From NCBI GenBank assembly GCA_027445725.1, contig DAIAVG010000035.1, positions 1-10,186 on the forward strand: 10,186 nt of DNA, read 5' to 3'. The stretch comes from Acidithiobacillus sp. GTDB lineage: Bacteria; Pseudomonadota; Gammaproteobacteria; Acidithiobacillales; Acidithiobacillaceae. The position numbers and the translations under genes were made by a program. Positions within the stretch are counted from its first letter, which is position 1, and each line of letters opens with the position of its first letter. A model generated the notes under the pieces. It saw only the letters and a program-made list of their open reading frames with translations. It ran no database searches and was not told where the DNA came from. Below are positions 1 to 6,903 of this stretch, one piece after another.

Positions 1-405
1 GTCATTAGCATTGCCAGCGATATTGCTCCATCCGGTCTTCATGCCGTTAATACTGATCGTCGTTCTAGAGGCTCCGGCTGGCGAGTCGGTTTGCGTATTC
101 ACGCCAGGAGCGACCGCCAGTGCCTGGCCAGCACCGCCTGCCGGTCCGGCGGTCTCCATTTGTTTCTTACCAATCACCTTGACGGATTGGGTGGACTCGA
201 AGACTTCCTTTTTGGTGGGTACTTTATTGAGTGTATTCAATGCCAGTCCGGCAGACACTCGCCCCACATTGATTATGCGATGAGTAGGAGCAGAAGTGGT
301 GGGCGCGGTGACCCCGGCTTGAGCCGCGGCCATGACGGTAATGTTCAGTGCGCCCGTGGCAGCAATAGCCACCATCAGAGGTTTTAACGGCAGTTTCTTG
401 TACAT
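1..405 (-). CDS. TonB-dependent outer-membrane receptor, N-terminal part (runs off the left edge)
   Basis: Reading frame open from an ATG at 405 to the window edge (135 codons). Residues 1-30 form a signal peptide: KK near the start, a hydrophobic stretch at 10-26, and an AAAQA-type cleavage region. A low-complexity linker follows at about 31-65. From about residue 66 the sequence has the pattern of a receptor plug domain: STQSVKVIG, then an Ala/Gly-rich segment, then QALAVAPGVN, then TTISINGMKTGW. These receptors form a beta-barrel with a plug and import scarce substrates using energy passed from ExbB/ExbD through TonB. The strong Shine-Dalgarno AAAGGAGAG sits 6-7 bases before the start. The gene lies 18 bp after exbD on the same strand, so it is the fourth gene of a regulator-exbB-exbD-receptor operon. 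The substrate cannot be told from the plug. The family call is firm; the barrel lies outside the window. Confidence 0.85.
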   Translation of the reverse strand, partial: MYKKLPLKPLMVAIAATGALNITVMAAAQAGVTAPTTSAPTHRIINVGRVSAGLALNTLNKVPTKKEVFESTQSVKVIGKKQMETAGPAGGAGQALAVAPGVNTQTDSPAGASRTTISINGMKTGWSNIAGNAND

Positions 406-423
406 CTCATACTCTCCTTTATT

Positions 424-822
424 TCAGTGGGGTTTTGCGGCAATACCAATATCACTGACCCCTGCCTTCTGGCAGACATCCATGACGTGGACGAAATCTT
501 GAAACGGTACGACCTTATCGGCCGCTATGGTGATCTGGGTCTTGCCGGGGTTGCCGTCGCGCGCCAGCATTTTTTGTAATGCGGCCAAAGCATAGTGATG
601 GCCCTTCACATTCACCGTGCCATCTTTCTCGATATTGATGGTGTAATGCGGGTGCGGCAGCATCTTCGCCTGGCTGGATGCCGGGAGCTGGAGGTTCAGC
701 CCCTTGTCAGGAATCATCTGGATGGTGATCATGATGAAAAACACCAGCAGAAAGAGCATGATGTCGATCATCGGGATGATCTCGACCCGACCCTTCTTTC
801 GCTCGAAGTAGCGACGTTCCAT
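424..822 (-). CDS. exbD: ExbD/TolR-family biopolymer transport protein
   Basis: 132 residues, the usual ExbD length. It has a short basic cytoplasmic N-terminus, one membrane helix at about 16-36, then a periplasmic domain. The helix begins with PMID, and Asp20 occupies the place of the proton-carrying Asp of ExbD (Asp25 in E. coli). The periplasmic part ends in the typical alpha/beta pattern, with QITIAADK at 96-103 and a helix before GVSDIGIA at 121-128. With ExbB it makes the inner-membrane motor that uses the proton gradient to energise TonB-dependent receptors. Its ATG shares one base with the exbB stop (TGATG), which indicates translational coupling. The receptor gene follows after 18 bp, so ExbD rather than TolR is the better reading. 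Confidence 0.9.
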   Translation of the reverse strand: MERRYFERKKGRVEIIPMIDIMLFLLVFFIMITIQMIPDKGLNLQLPASSQAKMLPHPHYTINIEKDGTVNVKGHHYALAALQKMLARDGNPGKTQITIAADKVVPFQDFVHVMDVCQKAGVSDIGIAAKPH

Positions 823-1511
823 CAGCCCGCCCTCACCACGGCAGCCGCCATCTTTGGCGTCGAGGTCTGGATATTCCCCGCACCGTCGGTGATAGGGTGT
901 CCGTCCATGCGGTTGAGCAACATGGTCTTCACCGAATCCAGTTGCAGCAGGATCTGCCGCACCTGGTTATTAAAGGCATTGAAAGCCACTAAGCCGGTCA
1001 TAGCGATGAAAAGGCCGGTGGCGGTGGCGACCAAGGCATCCGCCACCCCGCCCGTCACCGCCGTCGGTGCGTGCCCTGGTGCAGCCAATATGGAGAAGGC
1101 GTGAAACATACCGATGATGGTGCCGAAGAGGCCCAGCAGCGGCGCCAGGGTGATGATGGTGTCCAACACCCACAGGCGACGATCCAGTTGCGGCGCCATG
1201 ACCAGGATGCTCTCCTCCAGGCGGCTGGCGAGTGGATCGCCCTGCACATGCCCAGAATGGCTCGCCGCCGTTTTCAAAAGCGCCGCCTCCGGCAAGTCGC
1301 CTGCGTCATCCGCGAGGGTTTGCAGGGCATCTCGATCCAATCGCCCGTGCTGGGCGAGCTCCTGCACAAAAACGGTACCGCGCAGGATGGTGCGGCGTAG
1401 ATACCAGAAGCGGTCGACAATGACACCCAGAGCGACCACAAGAAGACCAGCGAGTACATAAAGCACACCGTCAGAGTAATTGGCGAGATGGATGAGGTAA
1501 GCGGTATTCAT
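822..1511 (-). CDS. exbB: ExbB (MotA/TolQ/ExbB proton channel family)
   Basis: 229 residues from an ATG at 1511, which has CGGGAG 8 bases upstream. The frame stays open further upstream to 1658, but that extension overlaps the preceding regulator gene and looks like no ExbB sequence. Membrane helices lie at about 16-38, 115-143 and 155-180, the three-helix plan of ExbB. Family signatures are APLLGLFGTIIGMFHAF at 123-139 and GGVADALVATATGLFIA at 154-170, where the channel-lining Thr/Ala face is expected. ExbB is the pentameric part of the inner-membrane motor and surrounds an ExbD pair. It follows the regulator by 19 bp and overlaps exbD by 1 base. The proteins are too alike to exclude TolQ on sequence alone; the adjoining receptor gene supports ExbB. 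Confidence 0.9.
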   Translation of the reverse strand: MNTAYLIHLANYSDGVLYVLAGLLVVALGVIVDRFWYLRRTILRGTVFVQELAQHGRLDRDALQTLADDAGDLPEAALLKTAASHSGHVQGDPLASRLEESILVMAPQLDRRLWVLDTIITLAPLLGLFGTIIGMFHAFSILAAPGHAPTAVTGGVADALVATATGLFIAMTGLVAFNAFNNQVRQILLQLDSVKTMLLNRMDGHPITDGAGNIQTSTPKMAAAVVRAG

Positions 1512-1530
1512 CAATAAAACTCCCGAAATA

Positions 1531-2295
1531 TCAGAAAGAAGCGGCGCCGAAGCGGCGCGCAGAAGAAGAAAAATCGGTGAAGGAGGTGTTGTGCCGGAAC
1601 GTATCGGGGGGATTGAACTGATAGCCGCGTCCACGGAGCGTAACGATGCAGTCGTCAAAACCGAGGAAACTCAGGCGACTGCGTAAAGCGCTGACCGCCA
1701 TGCAGGCATCGATGGCAGATGTTGACTCCGCTGCAGCCAAAGTTTTCTGCAAGAGTTTCAGTGACAAGACACACTGGGGATGGCTCCAAAATAAAACCAT
1801 TAACTCAAACAGCGCGTCTTTTATAGCGACAGAGCGTCCCGCGCTACTTAATGTCTTGCGGGATTGATCGATCTGCAGTGGACCATAGGCGAGCGTCGTG
1901 ATAGCAGTCTGCTGGATGAGCCTTTCAACGTGGTGAGCGACATCCACAGAGGGGTCGTCGAGGTCCACCATGTCCTCGATAATCTGAGATTTCAGGAAAG
2001 CAGGCGCAGCAGAGCCCTTGGATAAATCTATAGCCGTTACAGGGCAGGAAGCGTGGGTAGCCCACCTGACTTGCGCTTTCCAGTCGGCCCAACGGCTTTC
2101 CAGCGGCTTGCCGGCGAGAAAGAGAACTGGGGTGAGTCGCTGCGCGCTCAAGGCGATCTTGCAACGATGCAGGTCACTGACCCGAAATATCGACCCGGTA
2201 TAGGCAGACAATCGATCAAGCAAGGCGTTGGCAATCAATGTGTTCCGCTCCAGCACCACCAGCGGGTGTGCTGAGCTTTGTATTACGGCGTTCAT
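1531..2295 (-). CDS. OmpR/PhoB-type winged-helix transcriptional regulator with degenerate receiver, first gene of the exbBD operon
   Basis: 254 residues. The C-terminal part (about 140-240) has the winged-helix DNA-binding layout: YGPLQID at the start, the core ALFELMVLFWSHPQCVLSLKLLQK, and the wing hairpin TLRGRGYQF. The N-terminal ~130 residues have the length and alternating hydrophobic pattern of a receiver domain, but the acidic pair, the acceptor Asp (replaced around VLFLAG) and the final Lys are not visible. Phosphorylation by a histidine kinase is therefore unlikely, and none is encoded nearby. The ATG at 2295 has GAGGT 6 bases upstream. exbB follows after 19 bp, so this is probably the local regulator of the ExbB/ExbD/receptor operon. 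It resembles the regulator at 2453-3277 in architecture, though the two differ widely in sequence. Confidence 0.75.
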   Translation of the reverse strand: MNAVIQSSAHPLVVLERNTLIANALLDRLSAYTGSIFRVSDLHRCKIALSAQRLTPVLFLAGKPLESRWADWKAQVRWATHASCPVTAIDLSKGSAAPAFLKSQIIEDMVDLDDPSVDVAHHVERLIQQTAITTLAYGPLQIDQSRKTLSSAGRSVAIKDALFELMVLFWSHPQCVLSLKLLQKTLAAAESTSAIDACMAVSALRSRLSFLGFDDCIVTLRGRGYQFNPPDTFRHNTSFTDFSSSARRFGAASF

Positions 2296-2343
2296 GCGGC
2301 TACCTCTTATATGCGCCGGGATGAATCCGACGACATCAAAAGT

Positions 2344-2360
2344 GGAGGTCTTTTGCCTCC
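2344..2360 (-). promoter_or_regulatory. Small inverted repeat in the leader of the regulator-exbBD operon
   Basis: GGAGG and CCTCC are separated by seven bases (tcttttg on the plus strand), giving a five-pair GC-rich stem about 50 bases upstream of the regulator start. No U-run follows on the minus strand, so it does not look like an intrinsic terminator. It could be a leader hairpin or operator, or chance. Confidence 0.2.
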
Positions 2361-2417
2361 TGGAATAGCCCCTATGCTAACAGCCGAATATTGCATCCAT
2401 GTGTCACTGAGGTGGCG

Positions 2418-2450
2418 TTTTTATGATATTTTTATGACGTTTTCATGACA
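2418..2450 (-). promoter_or_regulatory. Three tandem 11-bp Pho-box-like repeats upstream of the regulator-exbBD operon
   Basis: Read on the minus strand, three consecutive 11-mers follow each other without gap: TGTCATGAAAA (2450-2440), CGTCATAAAAA (2439-2429) and TATCATAAAAA (2428-2418). Each carries the (G/A)TCAT core followed by an A-run. PhoB/OmpR-type winged-helix proteins bind head-to-tail to 11-bp direct repeats of this form. The adjacent pairs match the E. coli Pho-box consensus at about 14 of 18 defined positions. The array begins 3 bp after the stop of the upstream regulator gene and lies about 120 bp before the next one. No convincing -10 box was found at fixed spacing. The binding protein could be PhoB or one of the two local regulators. 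Confidence 0.65.
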
Positions 2451-2452
2451 TT

Positions 2453-3277
2453 TCACGCATTCTTTGGTGGTGAAAATCGGTATCCGAAACTGTGTACTGT
2501 TTCCAGCCAGCCTTTGGCCCCGGCACTTTCCAGAATCTTGCGTAAACGATAAATCTTGACCACCAGGGTATTGGGAGCGAGATAGGTGCCCTTACCACCC
2601 CACAGGATGTCGGCGATCTGATCGTTGGAAACAACTTCGTCCGGATGGGTGGCGAAATAGTAAAGCAGATAGAAAAGCCGTCGCGGCAGATGAATTTCCT
2701 GTCCCAATATCCAGACACGCAGTGACACGAGATCAATGCAGAGATTTTCCTCTTCACCCACCCGTGCCGGCGCATGTGTGCGCAGCTTTTTGAGGAGACC
2801 TCGCACCTGGGCGGTCAAGATTTCCAATCCCAGACTGGCAGGGATATACGCCTGCGCACCTACTTCCAGCGCTGCCACGGCGTTTGGTTCCTGGTGGTCT
2901 TCTTCTGCACTGCTGCCGACCACCAGGAAGGGTAAATCGTCCTGATGGGGTGCGAATTGCAGACGCCGCAGCCAGTCGCCCGTCGCGGCAGACCATCCGA
3001 GCAAAACAAACACTTCAGGATCCCAGCGCCGCATCAACTGCTCGGCTTCGGGACGCTCCGTGACCCGTCTTACCTGGCCGCCAGCGCGCTCCAGAGCCAC
3101 CTCAACGGAGACGATCGTTTTACCGTTGGTCCGTGCATTCACCAGCAGAAGGATCCGTGGGCCTTGCGGTGATCCGGCCCAGGATCGGCAGGGGGGGGTT
3201 CGCGTCTGCGCCAACATTGCCGTGCGTAGCACATGTACAGCATGTACAGCAATACTGTTTAACAAGATCAACAACAT
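2453..3277 (-). CDS. OmpR/PhoB-type winged-helix regulator with a pseudo-receiver domain; start uncertain
   Basis: 274 residues if started at the ATG at 3277. From about residue 40 a receiver-like fold is visible: PRILLLVNA as strand 1, FVLLGW as strand 3, LPFLVVGSS as strand 4 and AQAYIPAS as strand 5. The acidic pair is replaced by VNA, the acceptor Asp by Gly in LLG, and the invariant Lys by Pro in IPAS, so it cannot be phosphorylated in the usual way. The C-terminal ~100 residues form a winged helix: CIDLVSLRVWILGQEIHLP, then a recognition region, then TVHSFGYRF. The first ~38 residues fit no regulator family and may derive from a decayed transporter gene. ATG 3277 has only a weak GGGA site and overlaps the upstream 42-codon frame by 10 bases. 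GTG 3232 and ATG 3217 are alternatives without a clear Shine-Dalgarno. Confidence 0.75.
   Translation of the reverse strand: MLLILLNSIAVHAVHVLRTAMLAQTRTPPCRSWAGSPQGPRILLLVNARTNGKTIVSVEVALERAGGQVRRVTERPEAEQLMRRWDPEVFVLLGWSAATGDWLRRLQFAPHQDDLPFLVVGSSAEEDHQEPNAVAALEVGAQAYIPASLGLEILTAQVRGLLKKLRTHAPARVGEEENLCIDLVSLRVWILGQEIHLPRRLFYLLYYFATHPDEVVSNDQIADILWGGKGTYLAPNTLVVKIYRLRKILESAGAKGWLETVHSFGYRFSPPKNA
3191..3198. repeat. Run of eight G (C on the coding strand) near the 5' end of the regulator gene
   Basis: Eight consecutive G lie on the plus strand within codons 26-29 of the longest regulator frame (Arg-Thr-Pro-Pro). A change of one base would throw all translation from upstream starts out of frame. 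No usual start codon in good context lies between this run and the receiver-like domain. Confidence 0.6.
3234..3248. repeat. Duplicated TGTACA palindrome (9-bp direct repeat CATGTACAG)
   Basis: Two copies of the 9-mer CATGTACAG stand side by side at 3232-3240 and 3241-3249, placing the palindrome TGTACA at 3234-3239 and 3243-3248. In the longest regulator frame they encode VHAVH. If translation really starts at 3217 or later, this dyad would lie in the untranslated leader and could act as an operator. Otherwise it is a coding duplication. Confidence 0.4.
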
Positions 3278-3396
3278 AGTGAAAATCCCATGCCCGCCGT
3301 GAACGCGGCACGCAAATGGAAGAAACTCACCGGCGCATTGTTGAGGGAATCGATGACACTGAGTTGGGGTACGTACGTGCCCATGGACTGACTCAT
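3268..3396 (-). pseudogene. 42-codon N-terminal remnant of an MFS permease, probably of the phosphate:H+ symporter (PHS) type
   Basis: An AAGGAG site 6 bases before the ATG at 3396 opens a frame of 42 codons ending at TGA 3270-3268. The peptide contains LSVIDSLNNAPVSFFHLRA followed by FTAGMGF. This matches the start of PHS-family permeases, in which a Leu/Asp/Asn segment and an FH-x-R helix lead into GMGFFTDAYDLF. Here the frame is lost just at GMGF. Adding one T to the TTTT run would give GMGFFT, and the following bases (GATCTTGTTAAA) still resemble the DLF coding region. The rest of the permease, over 350 codons, is absent because the regulator gene takes its place. A Pho-box-like array lies 50 bp upstream, fitting an ancestral phosphate permease. 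It could instead act as a leader peptide coupled to the regulator, whose ATG it overlaps. The family assignment is from remembered patterns. Confidence 0.55.
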
Positions 3397-3583
3397 GCAG
3401 TTCTCCTTATGGGGACTAGTATTGCGGCTCCGCATAGGATAACCGGCTTGTGTGACACTAGCATGAAGATTACATGACGTTTTTATGACAGTTTATGCGA
3501 GCAGTTCCCCAGACCAGGATGTATCGCCACCGACTACGACGGCTCAATAGACAGGATGAATCCTTGGAGGTCCAACACGGCCA
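3278..3583. other. 306-bp interval between fghA and the regulator gene
   Basis: From right to left it holds about 85 bp after the fghA stop in which no terminator hairpin or known element was found. Then come the 11-bp repeat array (3447-3490), a possible promoter, the Shine-Dalgarno site at about 3403-3408 and the permease-like remnant. A 16-codon frame (MAVLDLQGFILSIEPS) starts in the TGATG overlapping the fghA stop and ends at about 3533. It has no recognisable relative and is probably chance. Confidence 0.6.
3447..3490 (-). promoter_or_regulatory. Pho-box-like array of four 11-bp direct repeats
   Basis: On the minus strand four 11-mers run head to tail: TGTCATAAAAA (3490-3480), CGTCATGTAAT (3479-3469), CTTCATGCTAG (3468-3458) and TGTCACACAAG (3457-3447). 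The first two with the preceding C make CTGTCATAAAAACGTCATG (3491-3473). This agrees with the E. coli Pho-box consensus CTGTCATAWAWCTGTCAYN at 16 of its 18 defined positions. The array ends 50 bp before the permease-like remnant and 169 bp before the regulator's longest start. A weak -10 candidate, TATCCT (3441-3436), follows. PhoB is the natural candidate binder, but the local winged-helix proteins could also recognise it. Confidence 0.75.
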
Positions 3584-4444
3584 TCAGACCGGGGACATTT
3601 CGCGCAAGTGCCGGGCATGGAAAGCGAGGTGCTCACCGATGAAGCTGGCGATGAAGAAGTAGCTGTGATCATAACCCTCCTGCCAACGCAGGGTCAGCCG
3701 GTCATCTTTCAGTTCTTCAAGCCACCGCGTCTTCAGTTCGGCCTCCAGAAAAGGATCAGCGCGCCCCTGATCAACGAGAAGGGGGGTGGTCGTCGTTCCG
3801 GCAGTATCCTTAAGCAGGGCCAGCGTGTCATAGCTTCGCCAGCGCCGCTGATCCGGCCCGAGATAAGCGGCGAAGGCTTTCTGTCCCCAGGGGCTGCGGC
3901 TGGGGGCGCAGACGGGGGCGAAGGCCGAGATGGAGCGATACTGGTCGGGATGAAGCAGGCCGCAGACCAGGGCGCCGTGACCACCCATGGAATGGCCGCA
4001 GATGCCCTGTTGCTGGGGGTTCGCGGGGAAATGTCGATCGATCAACGCGGGCAACTCTTCGGTCACATACCGATGCATCTGGTAATGGGCCGACCAAGGG
4101 GCCGCCGTCGCATCCACATAAAATCCCGCCCCGCTGCCAAAATCCCAGTCGTCATCCTCGCCGGGAATGCCGGTCTGACGCGGGCTGGTGTCCGGCGCGA
4201 CAAGGATCAGGCCCAGTTCCGCCGCATAGCGCTGGGCACCGGCCTTGATCATGAAGGTCTCTTCGGTGCAGGTCAGGCCCGCCAGAAAATAAACGACGGG
4301 CAGTCGTTGATCTGCCCTATGGGGCGGGAGAAAGACCGAGAAGCGCATGGGTGCATGGCAGCTCTCGGAGTAGTGCTGGTAGCGCTGTACCGATCCGCCG
4401 AAACACGCGTGCGCCTCCAATAGTTCCAGTTCCGTTGTCATCAT
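3584..4444 (-). CDS. fghA: S-formylglutathione hydrolase
   Basis: 286 residues, normal for the family. It hydrolyses S-formylglutathione to formate and glutathione in the cytoplasm, the second step of glutathione-dependent formaldehyde oxidation. The alpha/beta-hydrolase nucleophile is Ser152 in GHSMGGHGAL. The catalytic Asp is within VDQGRADPFL at 224-233 and the His is His260 in EGYDHSYFF. The conserved FLAGLTCTEETF at 53-64, which frames the oxyanion region, is intact. Two ATG codons stand in tandem (4444 and 4441); the upstream one has AAGAG about 4 bases before it, so either may be used. adhC ends 6 bp upstream, so the two enzymes of the pathway are co-transcribed. No FrmR-type formaldehyde sensor gene is adjacent. 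Confidence 0.95.
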   Translation of the reverse strand: MMTTELELLEAHACFGGSVQRYQHYSESCHAPMRFSVFLPPHRADQRLPVVYFLAGLTCTEETFMIKAGAQRYAAELGLILVAPDTSPRQTGIPGEDDDWDFGSGAGFYVDATAAPWSAHYQMHRYVTEELPALIDRHFPANPQQQGICGHSMGGHGALVCGLLHPDQYRSISAFAPVCAPSRSPWGQKAFAAYLGPDQRRWRSYDTLALLKDTAGTTTTPLLVDQGRADPFLEAELKTRWLEELKDDRLTLRWQEGYDHSYFFIASFIGEHLAFHARHLREMSPV

Positions 4445-4450
4445 TCGCTC

Positions 4451-5578
<1,128 letters not shown>

Positions 5579-5595
5579 TCAGGTGGTGTAAAAAG

Positions 5596-5694
5596 TCAGA
5601 AAGGTTCAGCGGGCGCCGGGGCACAATCGCGGGTGCGTTCATCGTGGGCAAAGATCGTCATCCGCTCATCGCGGGCATAGCCGATCGAGGCCAT
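5596..5694 (-). CDS. Possible 32-residue hypothetical protein between msrB and adhC
   Basis: A frame of 32 codons starts at ATG 5694, 9 bp after the msrB stop, and ends at TGA 5598-5596. The product is charged and starts MASIGYARDERMTIF. No Shine-Dalgarno of note precedes it and no family is recognised. It is listed because it fills most of the 143-bp gap and lies on the strand of its neighbours. It may be chance or a remnant. Confidence 0.2.
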   Translation of the reverse strand: MASIGYARDERMTIFAHDERTRDCAPAPAEPF

Positions 5695-5703
5695 TTAGCC
5701 CGA

Positions 5704-6135
5704 CTAAGTGGTCTTTTCAAAGCGCAGCGCTGCCGAATTCAGACAATAGCGCAGCCCCGTCGGTGCCGGGCCATCGGGAAACACGTGCCCCAGGTGGCTA
5801 TCGCAACGGGCACAGCGGATTTCCGTGCGAACCATACCGTGGCTGGCATCGCGAATCTCGCGGATATGATCAGGCGCATAAGGCTCCCAGAAACTCGGCC
5901 AGCCTGTCCCCGACTCAAACTTGGCCGTAGAGCGAAACAGCGGCAGACTGCATAACGCACAGACAAAAACCCCGCCCCCCTTTTCATGCAACAGTCCGCC
6001 GCAGAAAGGCGGCTCCGTGCCATGCTCAAAGAGCACGTGACGCACCTCTGCAGACAAACCCTGCGCCATTTCTGCGCGCTTCCCGGCGTCAATCGGGGTC
6101 AAATCAAAACCAGCGGATGAACAGATCATCGCCAT
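5704..6135 (-). CDS. msrB: Peptide-methionine (R)-S-oxide reductase MsrB
   Basis: 143 residues, a single-domain MsrB. It reduces the R epimer of methionine sulfoxide in proteins. The zinc site is complete: Cys59 and Cys62 (CALC), Cys108 and Cys111 (CARC). The catalytic Cys is Cys131 in RYCLNSAAL. Substrate-binding motifs [10 protein letters not shown] (73-82) and [10 protein letters not shown] (114-123) are intact. No signal peptide is present, so it acts in the cytoplasm. The ATG at 6135 has GGAG 4 bases before it; the in-frame ATG at 6129 has better spacing (10) and may be the true start. It follows msrA by 8 bp, forming an msrAB operon covering both epimers. Confidence 0.95.
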   Translation of the reverse strand: MAMICSSAGFDLTPIDAGKRAEMAQGLSAEVRHVLFEHGTEPPFCGGLLHEKGGGVFVCALCSLPLFRSTAKFESGTGWPSFWEPYAPDHIREIRDASHGMVRTEIRCARCDSHLGHVFPDGPAPTGLRYCLNSAALRFEKTT

Positions 6136-6143
6136 AATCTCCG

Positions 6144-6731
6144 TTAAATTTTGCGCAATAATTGCGGAAAACGCGCGTGCAGTTTCTCCACCTTCGGCTG
6201 CGCCACCATACAGATATAGGGCTGATCGGGATGCTGACGGGCATAATCCTGATGCGTGTCTTCGGCGAGATAAAAATGCGTCAAGGGCGTGATTTCGGTG
6301 GCGATGGGTCCATCAAAAACACCCGCCTGATTCAATTGCGCCACATAATCCCGTGCCATCACCGCCTGCGCATCGTTCAGAGTAAATATCGCGGAGCGAT
6401 ACTGTGTCCCCACATCATTCCCCTGCCGGTTGTGCTGCGTCGGATCGTGGGCCACCGCAAAAAAGACCTGTAGCAAACGGCCAAAAGACAACCGTGCCGG
6501 ATCGTAGTGAATCTCTACCGCCTCAGCGTGGCCTGTTGCACCGCCGCACACCGCTCGGTAATTCGCCGTCTCCGCCGCGCCGCCCGTATAACCAGACACC
6601 ACCCGCGTCACCCCGGCAAGGTCCAGATACACCGCCTCCACACACCAGAAGCAGCCCCCCGCCAGTACCGCCACACCCGGCGCATCGGCGGCGCGATCCT
6701 CCCGGCTGGGAGCAGGAATCGTTAAAGCCAT
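6144..6731 (-). CDS. msrA: Peptide-methionine (S)-S-oxide reductase MsrA
   Basis: 195 residues from ATG 6731, which has GGAG 8 bases upstream. The frame extends to 6827, but a promoter candidate lies inside that extension (6785-6813) and the extra 32 residues are unlike MsrA, so the shorter start is chosen. The catalytic Cys27 lies in [11 protein letters not shown], with a second Cys at 30. Cys62 in [15 protein letters not shown] is the other conserved one. There are no C-terminal resolving cysteines of the E. coli type, so Cys30 or Cys62 may resolve the sulfenic acid. Family blocks [22 protein letters not shown] and the C-terminal HPDQPYI are present. It reduces the S epimer of methionine sulfoxide in the cytoplasm and is paired with msrB. 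Confidence 0.95.
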   Translation of the reverse strand: MALTIPAPSREDRAADAPGVAVLAGGCFWCVEAVYLDLAGVTRVVSGYTGGAAETANYRAVCGGATGHAEAVEIHYDPARLSFGRLLQVFFAVAHDPTQHNRQGNDVGTQYRSAIFTLNDAQAVMARDYVAQLNQAGVFDGPIATEITPLTHFYLAEDTHQDYARQHPDQPYICMVAQPKVEKLHARFPQLLRKI

Positions 6732-6784
6732 GACATGCACTCCATGAGCGCCCGTAGCCCTTGACCGGAGCGGGCATTGTTCCG

Positions 6785-6813
6785 AGCATAGCCGCAAACT
6801 TTCATCAAACCAA
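6785..6813 (-). promoter_or_regulatory. msrA: Putative sigma70-type promoter of msrAB
   Basis: On the minus strand TTGGTT (6813-6808) and TATGCT (6790-6785) are separated by 17 bases. Transcription would start near 6778, about 47 bases before the msrA ATG at 6731. This supports the shorter msrA start. Confidence 0.5.
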
Positions 6814-6848
6814 ATATCAACAGGCAATGTGCCAGACTCCGGCGCATT

Positions 6849-6857
6849 TGCTAGTAT
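6849..6857 (+). promoter_or_regulatory. Putative extended -10 promoter of the DsbG-like lipoprotein gene
   Basis: TGCTAGTAT carries the extended -10 TG plus TAGTAT. No good -35 is visible at 17 bases, as is common with extended -10 sites. Transcription would start near 6864, 40 bases before ATG 6904. This favours that start over the GTG at 6829, which lies upstream of the promoter. Confidence 0.45.
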
Positions 6858-6903
6858 TCACGTTCTGGCGAGATTCTTTTGCAAAAATTCGGGAGAGTGG
6901 GGC

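Noticed and set aside
1512..1658. N-terminal extension of exbB to an ATG at 1658
   Set aside because: It overlaps the end of the regulator gene, has no ExbB-like sequence, and the ATG at 1511 has a good ribosome binding site.
2303..2332. Nine-codon frame (MSSDSSRRI) in the leader of the regulator-exbBD operon
   Set aside because: It has no Shine-Dalgarno at useful distance and no attenuator structure; probably chance.
3533..3583. 16-codon frame starting in the fghA stop
   Set aside because: It is short, has no recognisable family, and only the TGATG overlap speaks for it.
6732..6827. N-terminal extension of msrA to an ATG at 6827
   Set aside because: The extra 32 residues contain no MsrA or signal-peptide features, and a likely promoter lies inside them.
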